Source: Moraxella haemolytica
Lineage (GTDB): Bacteria; Pseudomonadota; Gammaproteobacteria; Pseudomonadales; Moraxellaceae
DNA length: 64,000 nt
NCBI RefSeq assembly: GCF_030177935.1
Contig: NZ_CP089974.1
Span: 1,426,001-1,490,000, forward strand
Reading direction: 5' to 3'
The position numbers and the translations under genes were made by a program. Under the pieces are notes generated by a model that made no database searches, was not told where the DNA came from, and saw nothing but the letters and a program-made list of their open reading frames with translations. Shown here in pieces: positions 50,163-59,045 of the stretch. Position 1 is the first letter of the stretch, and the number at the start of each line of letters is the position of its first letter.

Positions 50163-51178
50163 GGGTCGGCAGGCGATGTGGTGGTGTCTGATGAGTCTGA
50201 TTTAGCTCTACTACAGCAATGGGCGGACGCAGGTAATGCCGATAATACCTTATGTCTGATGCAGATTAATCACGCGGGCAAGCAAGTCTCTAAAGATGTC
50301 AATCCAAAACCTGTCGCCCCAAGTGCTGTTGCCTTAGAAGGCATGGCAGACAGGATGAATTCTCCTAGAGCCTTAACGCTTGATGAGATTGAAACAATCT
50401 TAATCAGTTTGCCACCACCGCCAAAATTGCCAAAAAAGCAGGTTTTAAAGGGGTGCAAATTCATGCCGCTCACGGCTATCTTATCAGCCAGTTTTTATCT
50501 CCACATCATAACAGACGAGAGGATGAGTATGGCGGTAGCTTAGAAAATCGTATGCGACTACTGATTAAGATTTATACCGATATTCGTCAAGCAGTAGGAG
50601 CTGATTTTTTGGTAGGTGTGAAATTAAATTCAGCGGATTTTCAAAAGGGTGGATTTGATGAAAATGACAGCATCGCTGTCGTTAAACACCTAAGCGAACT
50701 TGAGATTGATTTTATTGAGATTTCAGATGGTAATTATGAAAGCCCTGCCATGATGGGTGCTAAAGACAGTACCAAAAAACGAGAGGCATTTTTTATGGAT
50801 TATGCCCAAAAAGTCAGAGAGATAAGCCTAGTACCGCTCATCATCACAGGTGGATTTAGAAGTCAGCAGGCAATGGATGAGGCACTAGCAAGCGGTGAGC
50901 TTGATTTGGTGGGTATTGGACGCCCCTTAATCATGATGCCTGATATACCAAAACAAATGCAAGCAGGAACTTATCAAACCATCAACATTAACCCTGTGCG
51001 TACAGGTATTAAAGAGATTGATAAAAATGTCGGCTCAGTACTAGAGCTGTCATGGTACATGGCACAACTTGGTCGAATAGTAGCAGGAAAAGAATCTGGC
51101 CCCAACCTTGATCCAATGCTAATCGTGCAAAGCCTAAAGGGAGAAGGTAAACAAAAACTCACCACAGGCAGAAGCTAA
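50163..51178 (+). pseudogene. Old Yellow Enzyme family NADH:flavin oxidoreductase remnant
   Basis: The C-terminal four-fifths of an OYE-type FMN oxidoreductase. Frame one (to about 50400) reads QINHAGKQVSKD and LTLDEIE. After a one-base loss at about 50397-50407 the second frame continues QFATTAKIAKKAGFKGVQIH, then HAAHGYLISQFLSPHHNRREDEYGGSLENRMR, VGVKLNSADF, and the C-terminal FMN-phosphate region GGFRS...LVGIGRPLIMMPD. The first 60-80 residues are missing, replaced by the dehydrogenase remnant. Two open frames (50178-50543 and 50453-51178) would be called as genes by software, but each is only part of the enzyme. Confidence 0.85.
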
Positions 51179-51193
51179 TAATAACAGAAACCA

Positions 51194-51242
51194 ATAATAA
51201 AAATCATCTAGGCAGTCATAGCAACTAGATGATTTTTATTAT
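51194..51242 (+). terminator. Terminator after the OYE remnant, perfect 18-bp stem
   Basis: ATAATAAAAATCATCTAG (51194-51211) pairs with CTAGATGATTTTTATTAT (51225-51242). It is intact although the gene it served is broken. Confidence 0.8.
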
Positions 51243-51300
51243 GCACAGATGAGTTTAAAGATTAACATTTCAATCAGCCTACTTTTACGCCACCACTTAA

Positions 51301-51675
51301 ATTTGTATTTTTAAATGCTATTTTAGACATGATATAGCAATATTTACTAACGAAAATACATCAAAACGCATAAAAATCCCACATAATTTTGATATCAATT
51401 TGGTTTTTAGTCAAGCAGGTCAGTCCGTTCGGCTTTCCATCAGTATCAAACATCTCACCAGTAATGAGCAATATTATCAGCTATTCATAGGATTTATTTT
51501 TCTTTATCTGATTCTTTTGGCATTTGCCGTAGGTTATTTACGCTCAACATTCTTCTTTGGTTATGATATGATTAAGGTTGACAACAAGCCTTACTATATT
51601 TTGGCGGTCAATGGCGATGAGGATTTAATTTTGGGTGAAAAGGTGGAAGATAATAATTGTTTTGTGTTTTTTTAA
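51301..51675 (+). pseudogene. Open frame without usable start, membrane-protein tail
   Basis: A 125-codon frame, open from just after a TAA at 51298. It has no ATG near its beginning and no ribosome-binding site; a TTG at 51400 is the only near-start option. It encodes one strong membrane helix (LFIGFIFLYLILLAFAVGYL) and a charged tail (KVDNKPYYILAVNGDEDLILGEKVEDN). This looks like the C-terminal end of a lost membrane protein, or a small protein with a non-standard start. I do not recognise the family. Sequence on either side (51243-51300 and 51676-51775) shows nothing. Confidence 0.4.
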
Positions 51676-51775
51676 TCGCAAAACATTAAATCATTATAAT
51701 GTGTACATTACACCAACGCCATACCTACCCTTTCATGCCAATCCATCATCAACAGATATGACCGCCAATCAAGAA

Positions 51776-52591
51776 TCATTGGTCAATTGCTTGCCTTAAT
51801 TCATCCATTTTTGCCAAAATGGTCTGAGTCGCCTGCTTGATTTTGGTAGCATCTTGTCCTACATCAGCAAAGTTTTTGACCAATTCACTACCCACAATCA
51901 CGCCATCAGCAAACTGAGCAACCGCTTTGGCACTCTCACCATCACGAATACCAAAGCCCACACAAACAGGCAAGTCGGTATCAGCTTTAATCGCTTGCAC
52001 TTGGCTTGCTACATCGCTTGTATCCAAGGCTTTTGAGCCTGTTACGCCCTTGACTGATACATAATAAATAAAGCCAGTGCCACGCTTTAACACTGCCTTT
52101 CGTCTGTCGCTTTGGGTGGTGGGGGCAAGCAAAAATATTTGATTTATCGCTTTGTTCATCAATTTTTGCGACAAAGTTTCATCGGTTTCGTTGGGTGGTA
52201 AATCCACCAAAAGCAACCCATCCACACCGTTTTGTTCGCATAATCCCAAAAAGTCGTCATAACCAATAATTTCTACAGGATTTAGGTAACCCATCAGTAG
52301 TACAGGCGTGGTTGTGTTGGTTTTGCGAAATTCACCCACCATCTGTACTGCTTGGCGAGTACTCGTGCCATTTGCCAATGCTCGCTCGCCTGCCAAGCTA
52401 ATGACAGAACCGTCCGCCATGGGGTCAGAAAACGGCAAGCCAATCTCAATAATATCAGCTCCGTGAGCAACAAGCTTGTGCATCAAATCCACGGTAACAG
52501 TAGGATTGGGGTCGCCTGCCATGATATAGGGAATCAGGGCTTTTTTGTTTTGGGATTTTAGGGTATTGAAAGTTTGGGTAATTCGGGTCAT
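51776..52591 (-). CDS. trpA: Tryptophan synthase alpha chain
   Basis: A 271-residue TIM-barrel subunit cleaving indole-3-glycerol phosphate to indole. Catalytic Glu is in ADIIEIGLPFSDPMADGSVI (about residue 49, with Asp about 60), followed by LMGYLNPVEIIG, GLLLVDLPPNE, TGFIYYVSVKGVTGS and VCVGFGIRD. AAAGAG lies 8 bases before its ATG, but the ATG also overlaps the stop of a 50-codon reading frame (ATGA), which raises possible translational coupling. trpB lies 169 bases upstream instead of adjacent. Confidence 0.96.
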   Translation of the reverse strand: MTRITQTFNTLKSQNKKALIPYIMAGDPNPTVTVDLMHKLVAHGADIIEIGLPFSDPMADGSVISLAGERALANGTSTRQAVQMVGEFRKTNTTTPVLLMGYLNPVEIIGYDDFLGLCEQNGVDGLLLVDLPPNETDETLSQKLMNKAINQIFLLAPTTQSDRRKAVLKRGTGFIYYVSVKGVTGSKALDTSDVASQVQAIKADTDLPVCVGFGIRDGESAKAVAQFADGVIVGSELVKNFADVGQDATKIKQATQTILAKMDELRQAIDQ

Positions 52592-52740
52592 TTTAAATTC
52601 TCTTTATAGCTGACATAGCAGCAAGTCGATGATTTTTTTGATAAAGGTACTACCAATTGGTTTTTGTCATCGCCATGAATAACATAACAACTGTCCATCA
52701 CAGCATTTGATTTGCCAATCTGATGGCTCTTAGCAACCAT
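52588..52740 (-). CDS. Possible 50-residue small protein between trpB and trpA
   Basis: A minus-strand frame from the ATG at 52740 to a TGA whose last bases overlap the trpA ATG (ATGA). It begins MVAKSHQIGKSN and ends SYKENLK, is hydrophilic, has three cysteines (one CC pair) and no recognised domain. The Shine-Dalgarno is poor. The exact ATGA overlap is typical of coupled genes and is the main reason to list it; it could also be chance in a spacer. Confidence 0.3.
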   Translation of the reverse strand: MVAKSHQIGKSNAVMDSCYVIHGDDKNQLVVPLSKKSSTCCYVSYKENLK

Positions 52741-52760
52741 AGATCTGGATTCATGTATAC

Positions 52761-53960
52761 CTAAAGCTCAATCCCCTCAACTTTCATCACCGTATGCAAA
52801 TCTTTATCGCCACGCCCTGATAAATTAATGATAATAGACTGATCTGTTCTCATCGTTTTGGCAAGTTTTAATCCATAGGCGACAGCGTGCGAACTTTCTA
52901 AGGCAGGGATGATACCTTCGGTTTTTGTCAAAATCCTAAAAGCCTCTAAAGCTTCATCATCATCAATCACTGCATAATCAACACGCCCTTTATCCTTTAA
53001 AAAGCTATGCTCAGGACCCACTCCTGGATAATCAAGACCTGCTGATATGCTGTGCGTTTCTATGATTTGCCCCTCATCGTCCGCCATCAAATAAGTGCGA
53101 TTGCCATGCAGAACACCGATACGACCTGCATTTAGTGGAGCTGAATGCTTACCTGTATCTACGCCGTGTCCGCCTGCTTCTACACCATAAATCGCCACAT
53201 CATCGTTCAAGAATTCATAAAACAATCCCATTGCATTAGAGCCACCGCCCACACAAGCAACTAACGCATCGGGATTTTTACCCTCTTTTTCAAGATGTTG
53301 CATTTTGGCTTCACGCCCAATGATTGCCTGAAAATCTCGCACCAACACAGGATAAGGGTGAGGACCTGCTACTGTACCAATCACATAGTAAGTACTATCC
53401 ACATTGGTTACCCAATCTCGCATTGCTTCATTCATGGCATCTTTTAGTGTGCGAGAGCCAGAGGTTACAGGCACGACCGTTGCCCCCAAAAGACGCATTC
53501 TATATACATTCATTTTTTGGCGTTCTACATCATCCGCCCCCATATAGACCACACACTCAAGACCTAGCCGTGCCGCTATCGTGGCTGTTGCTACGCCATG
53601 CTGACCTGCTCCGGTTTCTGCAATGATGCGTTTTTTACCGACCAGTTTGGCAAGTAGTGCCTGCCCAATGGTGTTGTTGACCTTATGTGCTCCTGTATGG
53701 TTCAAATCTTCTCGTTTTAGATAAATTTTTGCCCCACCTGTTTCATCAGTTAAGCGTTTGGCAAAATATAAAGGCGTCGGTCTGCCAACATAATTCACCA
53801 AATCATCATGAAACTCTGCCCAAAACTCTGGGTTGTTTTTAACGCTTAAATAAATGCGTTCTAATTCTTCTAAAGCCGTCATCAAAGTTTCAGAAACAAA
53901 ACGACCACCATAAATGTCAAAATGACCTGATGAATTAGGATATTGAGTATAGTCTACCAT
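52761..53960 (-). CDS. trpB: Tryptophan synthase beta chain
   Basis: A 399-residue PLP enzyme joining indole and serine. The PLP lysine is in [20 protein letters not shown] (about residue 88), with [27 protein letters not shown], the phosphate-binding [10 protein letters not shown], and [16 protein letters not shown], all canonical. AAAGGA precedes the ATG. It is followed by trpA on the same strand after a 169-base spacer; trpF is 1.7 kb upstream beyond inserted genes. Confidence 0.97.
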   Translation of the reverse strand: MVDYTQYPNSSGHFDIYGGRFVSETLMTALEELERIYLSVKNNPEFWAEFHDDLVNYVGRPTPLYFAKRLTDETGGAKIYLKREDLNHTGAHKVNNTIGQALLAKLVGKKRIIAETGAGQHGVATATIAARLGLECVVYMGADDVERQKMNVYRMRLLGATVVPVTSGSRTLKDAMNEAMRDWVTNVDSTYYVIGTVAGPHPYPVLVRDFQAIIGREAKMQHLEKEGKNPDALVACVGGGSNAMGLFYEFLNDDVAIYGVEAGGHGVDTGKHSAPLNAGRIGVLHGNRTYLMADDEGQIIETHSISAGLDYPGVGPEHSFLKDKGRVDYAVIDDDEALEAFRILTKTEGIIPALESSHAVAYGLKLAKTMRTDQSIIINLSGRGDKDLHTVMKVEGIEL

Positions 53961-54150
53961 GTAGTTTTCCTTTATTTTTTACCAAGTGGCATCAATCAAA
54001 AATGCCATGATTTCGCTGTCGCAACTAATTTTTGTCATATTCATCATACCAGATGTTGAATGTGATGAGACACCCAGTATGGCCTAAGCCTACCAAACTT
54101 TTTGGTGCATTACCAACTGACAGATGGATATCTTTTTACCTTTTTATGCT

Positions 54151-54903
54151 CTATAAATCTTTCACCACCGTAAGACCTGCAAAAGTCTGTGCCACAGGCA
54201 TGACCTCAAGGCGATTGATATTGATATGAGACGGTAGATTGATGACATAGTTTACCATATCGGCGATGTCATCAGGGCGGATATAATCCACTTTTTCATA
54301 AGTTTTTTTGACTTTTTCATCATCGCCTTTAAATCGCACATTGCTAAATTCTGTATCGCCACAAAGACCTGGCTCTATGTTGGTAACACGGATGTTTTTG
54401 CCAATCAAATCTGCTCGCAAGTTTAAACTAAACTGCTTCACAAATGCCTTGCTTGCCCCATAGACATTCGCCCCAAGATACGGATAAGTACCAGCGGTTG
54501 AACCAATATTGATAACCAGTCCGCTATTTTTGGCGACCATGTAAGGCAAAATGCTATTAGTCATATTCACAAGCCCTAAAATATTGGTATCAATCATCGT
54601 CTGCCAGTCCGTAATACTGGCTTTATCTGCCGTCTCCAATCCCAGTGCCAAACCTGCATTATTGATCAATACATCAATATTGGCTAAAATCGCTTTATCT
54701 AGACTATCCAAAGCAGACTTAGTGTCATCTAAATTACTAACATCAAAACATAAAGGCATAAAGTTATCGCCAAGCTTTGCCTTGATATTGCCCAATTTAT
54801 CAGCTCGTCTGCCTGTCCCAATCACAGTATGGTTTTTACTGATTAAACGCTTGGCAATCGCCAAACCAAAACCTGATGTTACGCCTGTAATTAAAATATT
54901 CAT
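54151..54903 (-). CDS. YdfG-like short-chain dehydrogenase/reductase
   Basis: A 250-residue NADP-preferring SDR. The cofactor motif TGVTSGFGLAIAKRL (TGxxxGxG), NNAGLALG, the catalytic Ser in NIGSTAGTYPY, YxxxK in YGASKAFVKQF, and NIEPGLCGDTEFSNVRFKGD match the YdfG group, which oxidises L-allo-threonine and 3-hydroxy acids and reduces malonic semialdehyde. It has an intact frame while its upstream neighbours are decayed. It sits between trpF and trpB, where no SDR is normally found. Confidence 0.88.
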   Translation of the reverse strand: MNILITGVTSGFGLAIAKRLISKNHTVIGTGRRADKLGNIKAKLGDNFMPLCFDVSNLDDTKSALDSLDKAILANIDVLINNAGLALGLETADKASITDWQTMIDTNILGLVNMTNSILPYMVAKNSGLVINIGSTAGTYPYLGANVYGASKAFVKQFSLNLRADLIGKNIRVTNIEPGLCGDTEFSNVRFKGDDEKVKKTYEKVDYIRPDDIADMVNYVINLPSHININRLEVMPVAQTFAGLTVVKDL

Positions 54904-54974
54904 GACTTTTCCTAATGGTTTAAATATTGATTTACTTTTTGAAACTGACAGGCTTGATATCTAAAATGCTAGCC

Positions 54975-55276
54975 TTATGACATTTTGACAATCTTACCTT
55001 TAAATAAAGTCGCTAACAATCCAATTGGTAAAAAGGCAAAAATAATGTACTCAATGATATGGCTTGGAAACATCAATATGGCTTTTGCACCTATGAACGC
55101 CCCTATCAATGCTGACACAATACCGATTGGCACAATCTTCCAAATAATAGATTTTGCCTTAATAAAATTTTTAATGGATGCGACAGTTCAATATAGCCTG
55201 CCACAAAAGAGGCAGCAACCAACAAACCCAAGCCAGTATAAAAATATTGTGCAATAATGCTACCATCTAAAAACAT
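54975..55276 (-). pseudogene. TauE/SafE (TSUP) family permease remnant with internal deletion
   Basis: From an ATG at 55276 with AAGGA upstream, the minus strand reads MFLDGSIIAQYFYTGLGLLV then AASFVAGYIE, the first helix of a TSUP permease where members continue with a glycine-rich DSIAGGGG-type segment. The frame then shifts and stops. A second frame reads IKAKSIIWKIVPIGIVSALI then GAFIGAKAILMF and ends LPIGLLATLFKGKIVKMS at 54975, the last helices of the same family. About two-thirds of the gene (roughly 150 residues) is missing between them. The family exports sulfonates, sulfite or related anions. Confidence 0.75.
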
Positions 55277-55285
55277 AATAATTCC

Positions 55286-55552
55286 TTATACAAATAATGG
55301 TGCGGACAATTGATGATGACAGTCTTGTGAGAAAAGATAACAGCGATCCGGCTTATGATATAGTCCGAATACTCTTATTAGCCATCTGTCAAGACCATTA
55401 AATTTAGGAGTAAATCCATTTTTGGTATGTAGTACTCTTTGGTTGTCAAATGTTATGATTTGCTTTGGCTTAAGATACAATTGAGTCCATTTTGACTGGT
55501 TGAGACTGATTTTTTTAAATTCTCCATCATCAAAAGCGAGATTTATCCATCT
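55286..55552 (-). pseudogene. TauD/TfdA-type dioxygenase C-terminal remnant
   Basis: An 89-codon minus-strand frame with no start codon near its beginning. It contains LYLKPKQIITFDNQRVLHTK then NGFTPKFNGLDRWLIRVFGL. In TauD/TfdA 2-oxoglutarate/Fe(II) oxygenases the equivalent is an FDNxRVLHGR segment holding the distal iron-binding His and the 2-oxoglutarate arginine, so this is the C-terminal end of such an enzyme, with roughly 200 N-terminal residues lost. The upstream 130 bases to trpF are AT-rich and featureless. Confidence 0.7.
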
Positions 55553-55689
55553 TTAGCCATCAAATACACAGCCAATATCTTACCATTATGTATTTTTTAC
55601 AAACCCATAAATTTTTTATTAAAAACGGAAAAATTAGATAATATGTAATTATAAGTTATGTGTCAAGATAAATCTTACAACATTCTTAC

Positions 55690-56346
55690 TTATTTATAAC
55701 CACTCTTGACGCCCTTCATAAATGCTATCATTTTCTCTCCACACTTCACTCCTTTTTCTTTTTCAATACCCCCGCTGACATCCACGCCTGCAATTTTTGC
55801 CATCAAAGATTTATTATTGATGACATCGCCAATGTTATCAGGGGTCAATCCCCCTGCCAAATAAATGGGTAAGGGTGAGTCGTCTGGGATTTTTTGCCAA
55901 TCAAATGCTTGACCTGTTCCACCAAATGCCGATTGGCTAAATGTATCCAAAATCACACCGCTCGCCCCACATTGTGTCAGCTCCTGAATTTGACCCAAAA
56001 TGGCATCTTGGGTGTCATGACTACCCACACGAATGGCTTTTATCCAGCGTTTATTGATTAGACTAGCAAGTTGTTGGCATTCACTAGCAGTTTCATCACC
56101 ATGAAATTGCACAATATCAAATGGCACAGATTTTGCCAGATTGACAAGTTCACTCTCCCCCATATTCACCACCAAAGCAACAAGAGTGGTGAAGGCCGGT
56201 ACGACTTGGGCTAAAACTTGGGCAGTGGCAATGTCCACATAGCGAGGACTGGGTGGATAAAACACCAGTCCAATCGCATTGACATCAAGTGATACGGCAG
56301 TTTTTAGGCTACAAGATTGGGTAAGTCCGCAGAATTTTATTTGCAT
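55690..56346 (-). CDS. trpF: Phosphoribosylanthranilate isomerase
   Basis: A 218-residue TIM-barrel enzyme of tryptophan synthesis. The catalytic cysteine is in MQIKFCGLT (Cys about 6), and the general acid aspartate in GVILDTFSQSAFGGTGQAFDW. VQFHGDE and LAGGLTPDN...VDVSGGIEKEKGVKC follow, all canonical. In Moraxellaceae relatives trpF is followed closely by trpB; here about 1.7 kb of other genes and remnants intervene. Confidence 0.96.
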   Translation of the reverse strand: MQIKFCGLTQSCSLKTAVSLDVNAIGLVFYPPSPRYVDIATAQVLAQVVPAFTTLVALVVNMGESELVNLAKSVPFDIVQFHGDETASECQQLASLINKRWIKAIRVGSHDTQDAILGQIQELTQCGASGVILDTFSQSAFGGTGQAFDWQKIPDDSPLPIYLAGGLTPDNIGDVINNKSLMAKIAGVDVSGGIEKEKGVKCGEKMIAFMKGVKSGYK

Positions 56347-56400
56347 GGCTTGTTTTTCCGTGTTGTTATTTTAATTGTTGCTTAAATTATACTTGTTTTA

Positions 56401-57039
56401 CTAGGGCATTTGGCAAGCACCCGTGCCTTGGCTGACAACCTCAACGCTCGCCCCTGTCATCATAAACAAGCCTTTGATTTGCTCGGCAGCGTTCGTTGCT
56501 GCCAATGTCAAGACATCACCTTGACAAGCCTTGTTTAACACTTCATTTTTGGCAGATATCCACGCTTGGGCTAGGACTTGCGAGTCATTATTCACCGCAC
56601 CAAACAGCCCTGTTTGCCAGTCATACACCTCCAAATCATCCAAATACACCGCAAAAATTTCAGAAGGCGGTACACTAATCATAATGTGCATCTGTTTGCC
56701 ATCAGCCCCATCACGCTCACTCACCTGCACCATCTCAGGGGTAATATTGGATAAGTCCACACCAGATAACACCCTACCTCGTGCTACAAACAACCCTTTT
56801 TGCTCATCTTGCCACAGTCGTTGCCAAGTCCCTGCCTTATTTGCCGTAATGACCGTATCAATACTAAATGCCACCGACTGCAATCGAGACAGCTTTTGAA
56901 TGTCGGTAATGATACCATCTCTACTGATGGCGTTCACCTGACTGGCAGACTCATCATACATTTTGGCAAATAACCCAACCACAACACCAATCACCAACAA
57001 AAGCACCCAATAAAATAAAGGCAGTTTGGTTTTTTTCAT
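56401..57039 (-). CDS. DUF4230 family membrane-anchored protein
   Basis: A 212-residue protein with one N-terminal membrane helix (FYWVLLLVIGVVVGLFAKMY, about 9-28) and an extracytoplasmic domain of DUF4230 type (KLSRLQSVAFSIDTVITANK, then VSVPPSEIFAVYLDDLEVYDWQTGLF and WISAKNEVLNKACQGDVLTLAATNAAEQIKGL). The function of this family is unknown. Two cysteines (about 181 and 208) could pair. I start at 57039, preceded by AAAGAG; an ATG nine codons earlier has a worse context. It lies upstream of trpF on the same strand, divergent from proS. Confidence 0.8.
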   Translation of the reverse strand: MKKTKLPLFYWVLLLVIGVVVGLFAKMYDESASQVNAISRDGIITDIQKLSRLQSVAFSIDTVITANKAGTWQRLWQDEQKGLFVARGRVLSGVDLSNITPEMVQVSERDGADGKQMHIMISVPPSEIFAVYLDDLEVYDWQTGLFGAVNNDSQVLAQAWISAKNEVLNKACQGDVLTLAATNAAEQIKGLFMMTGASVEVVSQGTGACQMP

Positions 57040-57213
57040 CGTTTTTCTCTTTGTTACATCAATCATAGAAAATTTATCATAAAATCAGACAAACAGCCAT
57101 TTTTTTAAAAATTTTTTAAAAATTAAGTTGCATAAAAGGCTAAGATTGCCTTAAGATAGCACATTTTAAGATAAAAATATCATTCATATTTTGCCATTTT
57201 GTTAAGGGTAGCC

Positions 57214-58941
57214 ATGAAAGCCAGTCAATTTACTTTCGCCACTTTAAAAGAAACGCCAAGCGATGCTGACATCATCTCAAGCCAGCTTATGCTAAGAGCA
57301 GGACTGATTCGCAAACTTGCCTCAGGTCTGTATGTTTGGATGCCTACAGGACTAAGAGTGTTAAAGCGTGTCGAAAAAATCGTCCGTGAAGAAATGGAAC
57401 GCATCAACGCCCAAGAATTGCTCATGCCAGTTACCCAACCTGCCGAACTGTGGCAAGAGTCTGGTCGCTGGGAAGATTATGGGGCAGAACTGCTTCGCTT
57501 TAAAGACCGTCATGGTCGTGATTTTGTATTAGGCCCGACCCACGAAGAGGTCATCACCGACATCGCCAGAAATGAACTAAAAAGCTACAAACAACTGCCC
57601 GTTAGCTACTACCAAATCCAAACCAAATTCCGAGATGAGATTCGCCCACGCTTTGGTGTGATGCGTGCTCGTGAATTTACCATGAAGGATGCTTATTCTT
57701 TCCATATTGACAAAGACAGCTTAGCACAGACCTATCAAGACATGTACGAGGCTTATGGTCGTATCTTTACTCGTCTAGGGCTAGACTTTCGTGCAGTACA
57801 GGCTGATACTGGCTCTATTGGTGGTTTTGCCAGTCATGAATTTCATGTTTTGGCTGAAAGCGGAGAAGATGACATCGCTTTTTCTAGCAAGTCAGATTTT
57901 GCAGCTAATATTGAGCTTGCCGAAGCAATTTGCACCAACGAGCGAGCTACCCCAAGCGAAGAACGCCGTGATGTTGATACACCAAATATGCCAACTTGCG
58001 AAGAGGTCGCCGAGCATCTTGGTATCGCTTTAGATCGCACGGTGAAGACACTCATCGTAAAAGGCTCATATTCAGAAGATAAACCTGATATGCCAAAGCT
58101 GGTTGCTCTCATCTTGCGAGGCGACCACACCCTAAATGAAATCAAAGCCGAAAAAATATCCCAAGTCGCCACTCCGTTCGCCATGGCAACCGAAGAAGAG
58201 ATTAAAGAAGCAGGTCTGATTAAAGGTTATATCAGTGCTGATTTGGCAGAATTTGATATTCCTGTATTCGTTGACAGAAGTGCTGCTGCATTATCTGACT
58301 TTGTTTGTGGTGCAAATATTGAACATAAGCATACCGCAGGCATGAACTGGGAGCGTGATGCCACCATCACTGAAGTTGTGGATATTCGCAATGTCGTTAA
58401 TGGCGATATCAGCCCAGATGGCAAAGGCGTCATCTCAATCAAGCGTGGTATTGAAGTGGGTCATATTTTTCAGCTAGGCGATAAGTACTCTGATGCACTA
58501 GGTTGCAAGGTGTTGGGCAAAGAAGGTAAGCCTGTAACTCTGATGATGGGGTGCTATGGTATTGGTGTTAGTCGCATCATCGCTGCTGCCATTGAACAAA
58601 ATCACGATGACAATGGCATTATTTGGGCAGACACCCCTGACCCAGCCGATAGCATCGCACCGTTTAGTGTTGCTATCGTGCCAATGCGTTCAAAAGATGG
58701 CTTAGCAGAAGCCAAAGCAGATGAACTATATCAAACACTCAAAGAAAAAGGGGTTAATGTACTGCTTGATGACCGTAATGAACGCCCTGGTGTGAAGTTT
58801 GCCGATTTAGAGCTTATTGGCGTGCCACATCGCATTGTTGTCTCTGAGCGTAATTTGGCAGAAGGTAAGTACGAGTATGTCAAACGCACCGATGGCGAAA
58901 AAATCATGCTAAGCCTTGATGAAATTTTAATGAAATTTTGA
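57214..58941 (+). CDS. proS: Prolyl-tRNA synthetase, bacterial type with editing domain
   Basis: A 575-residue class II synthetase. Motif 1 ([24 protein letters not shown]), motif 2 ([25 protein letters not shown]) and motif 3 ([21 protein letters not shown]) are present. A YbaK-like Cys-editing insertion lies at about 224-400, and the anticodon-binding domain ([19 protein letters not shown]) is at the C-terminus. The start at 57214 has AAGGGT upstream; a TTG five codons earlier is in frame but worse. It is a single gene with a strong terminator. Confidence 0.97.
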   Translation: MKASQFTFATLKETPSDADIISSQLMLRAGLIRKLASGLYVWMPTGLRVLKRVEKIVREEMERINAQELLMPVTQPAELWQESGRWEDYGAELLRFKDRHGRDFVLGPTHEEVITDIARNELKSYKQLPVSYYQIQTKFRDEIRPRFGVMRAREFTMKDAYSFHIDKDSLAQTYQDMYEAYGRIFTRLGLDFRAVQADTGSIGGFASHEFHVLAESGEDDIAFSSKSDFAANIELAEAICTNERATPSEERRDVDTPNMPTCEEVAEHLGIALDRTVKTLIVKGSYSEDKPDMPKLVALILRGDHTLNEIKAEKISQVATPFAMATEEEIKEAGLIKGYISADLAEFDIPVFVDRSAAALSDFVCGANIEHKHTAGMNWERDATITEVVDIRNVVNGDISPDGKGVISIKRGIEVGHIFQLGDKYSDALGCKVLGKEGKPVTLMMGCYGIGVSRIIAAAIEQNHDDNGIIWADTPDPADSIAPFSVAIVPMRSKDGLAEAKADELYQTLKEKGVNVLLDDRNERPGVKFADLELIGVPHRIVVSERNLAEGKYEYVKRTDGEKIMLSLDEILMKF

Positions 58942-58971
58942 CAGACTGATTGATAAGTTGTCATCAACCCA

Positions 58972-59005
58972 ATAAAGAACAGACCTTAAACGGTCTGTTC
59001 TTTAT
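58972..59005. terminator. Bidirectional terminator between proS and the Epd-like gene
   Basis: ATAAAGAACAGACC (58972-58985) pairs perfectly with GGTCTGTTCTTTAT (58992-59005) around a six-base loop. The flanking A/T runs fit both directions. Confidence 0.88.
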
Positions 59006-59045
59006 ATTTTAATCTAGCACAATCAGTATCAAACTGCCCAACTTG

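Noticed and set aside
54985-55257. Plus-strand 90-codon open frame
   Set aside because: It lies antisense to a clear TSUP permease remnant with its own start and ribosome-binding site, so it is a shadow.
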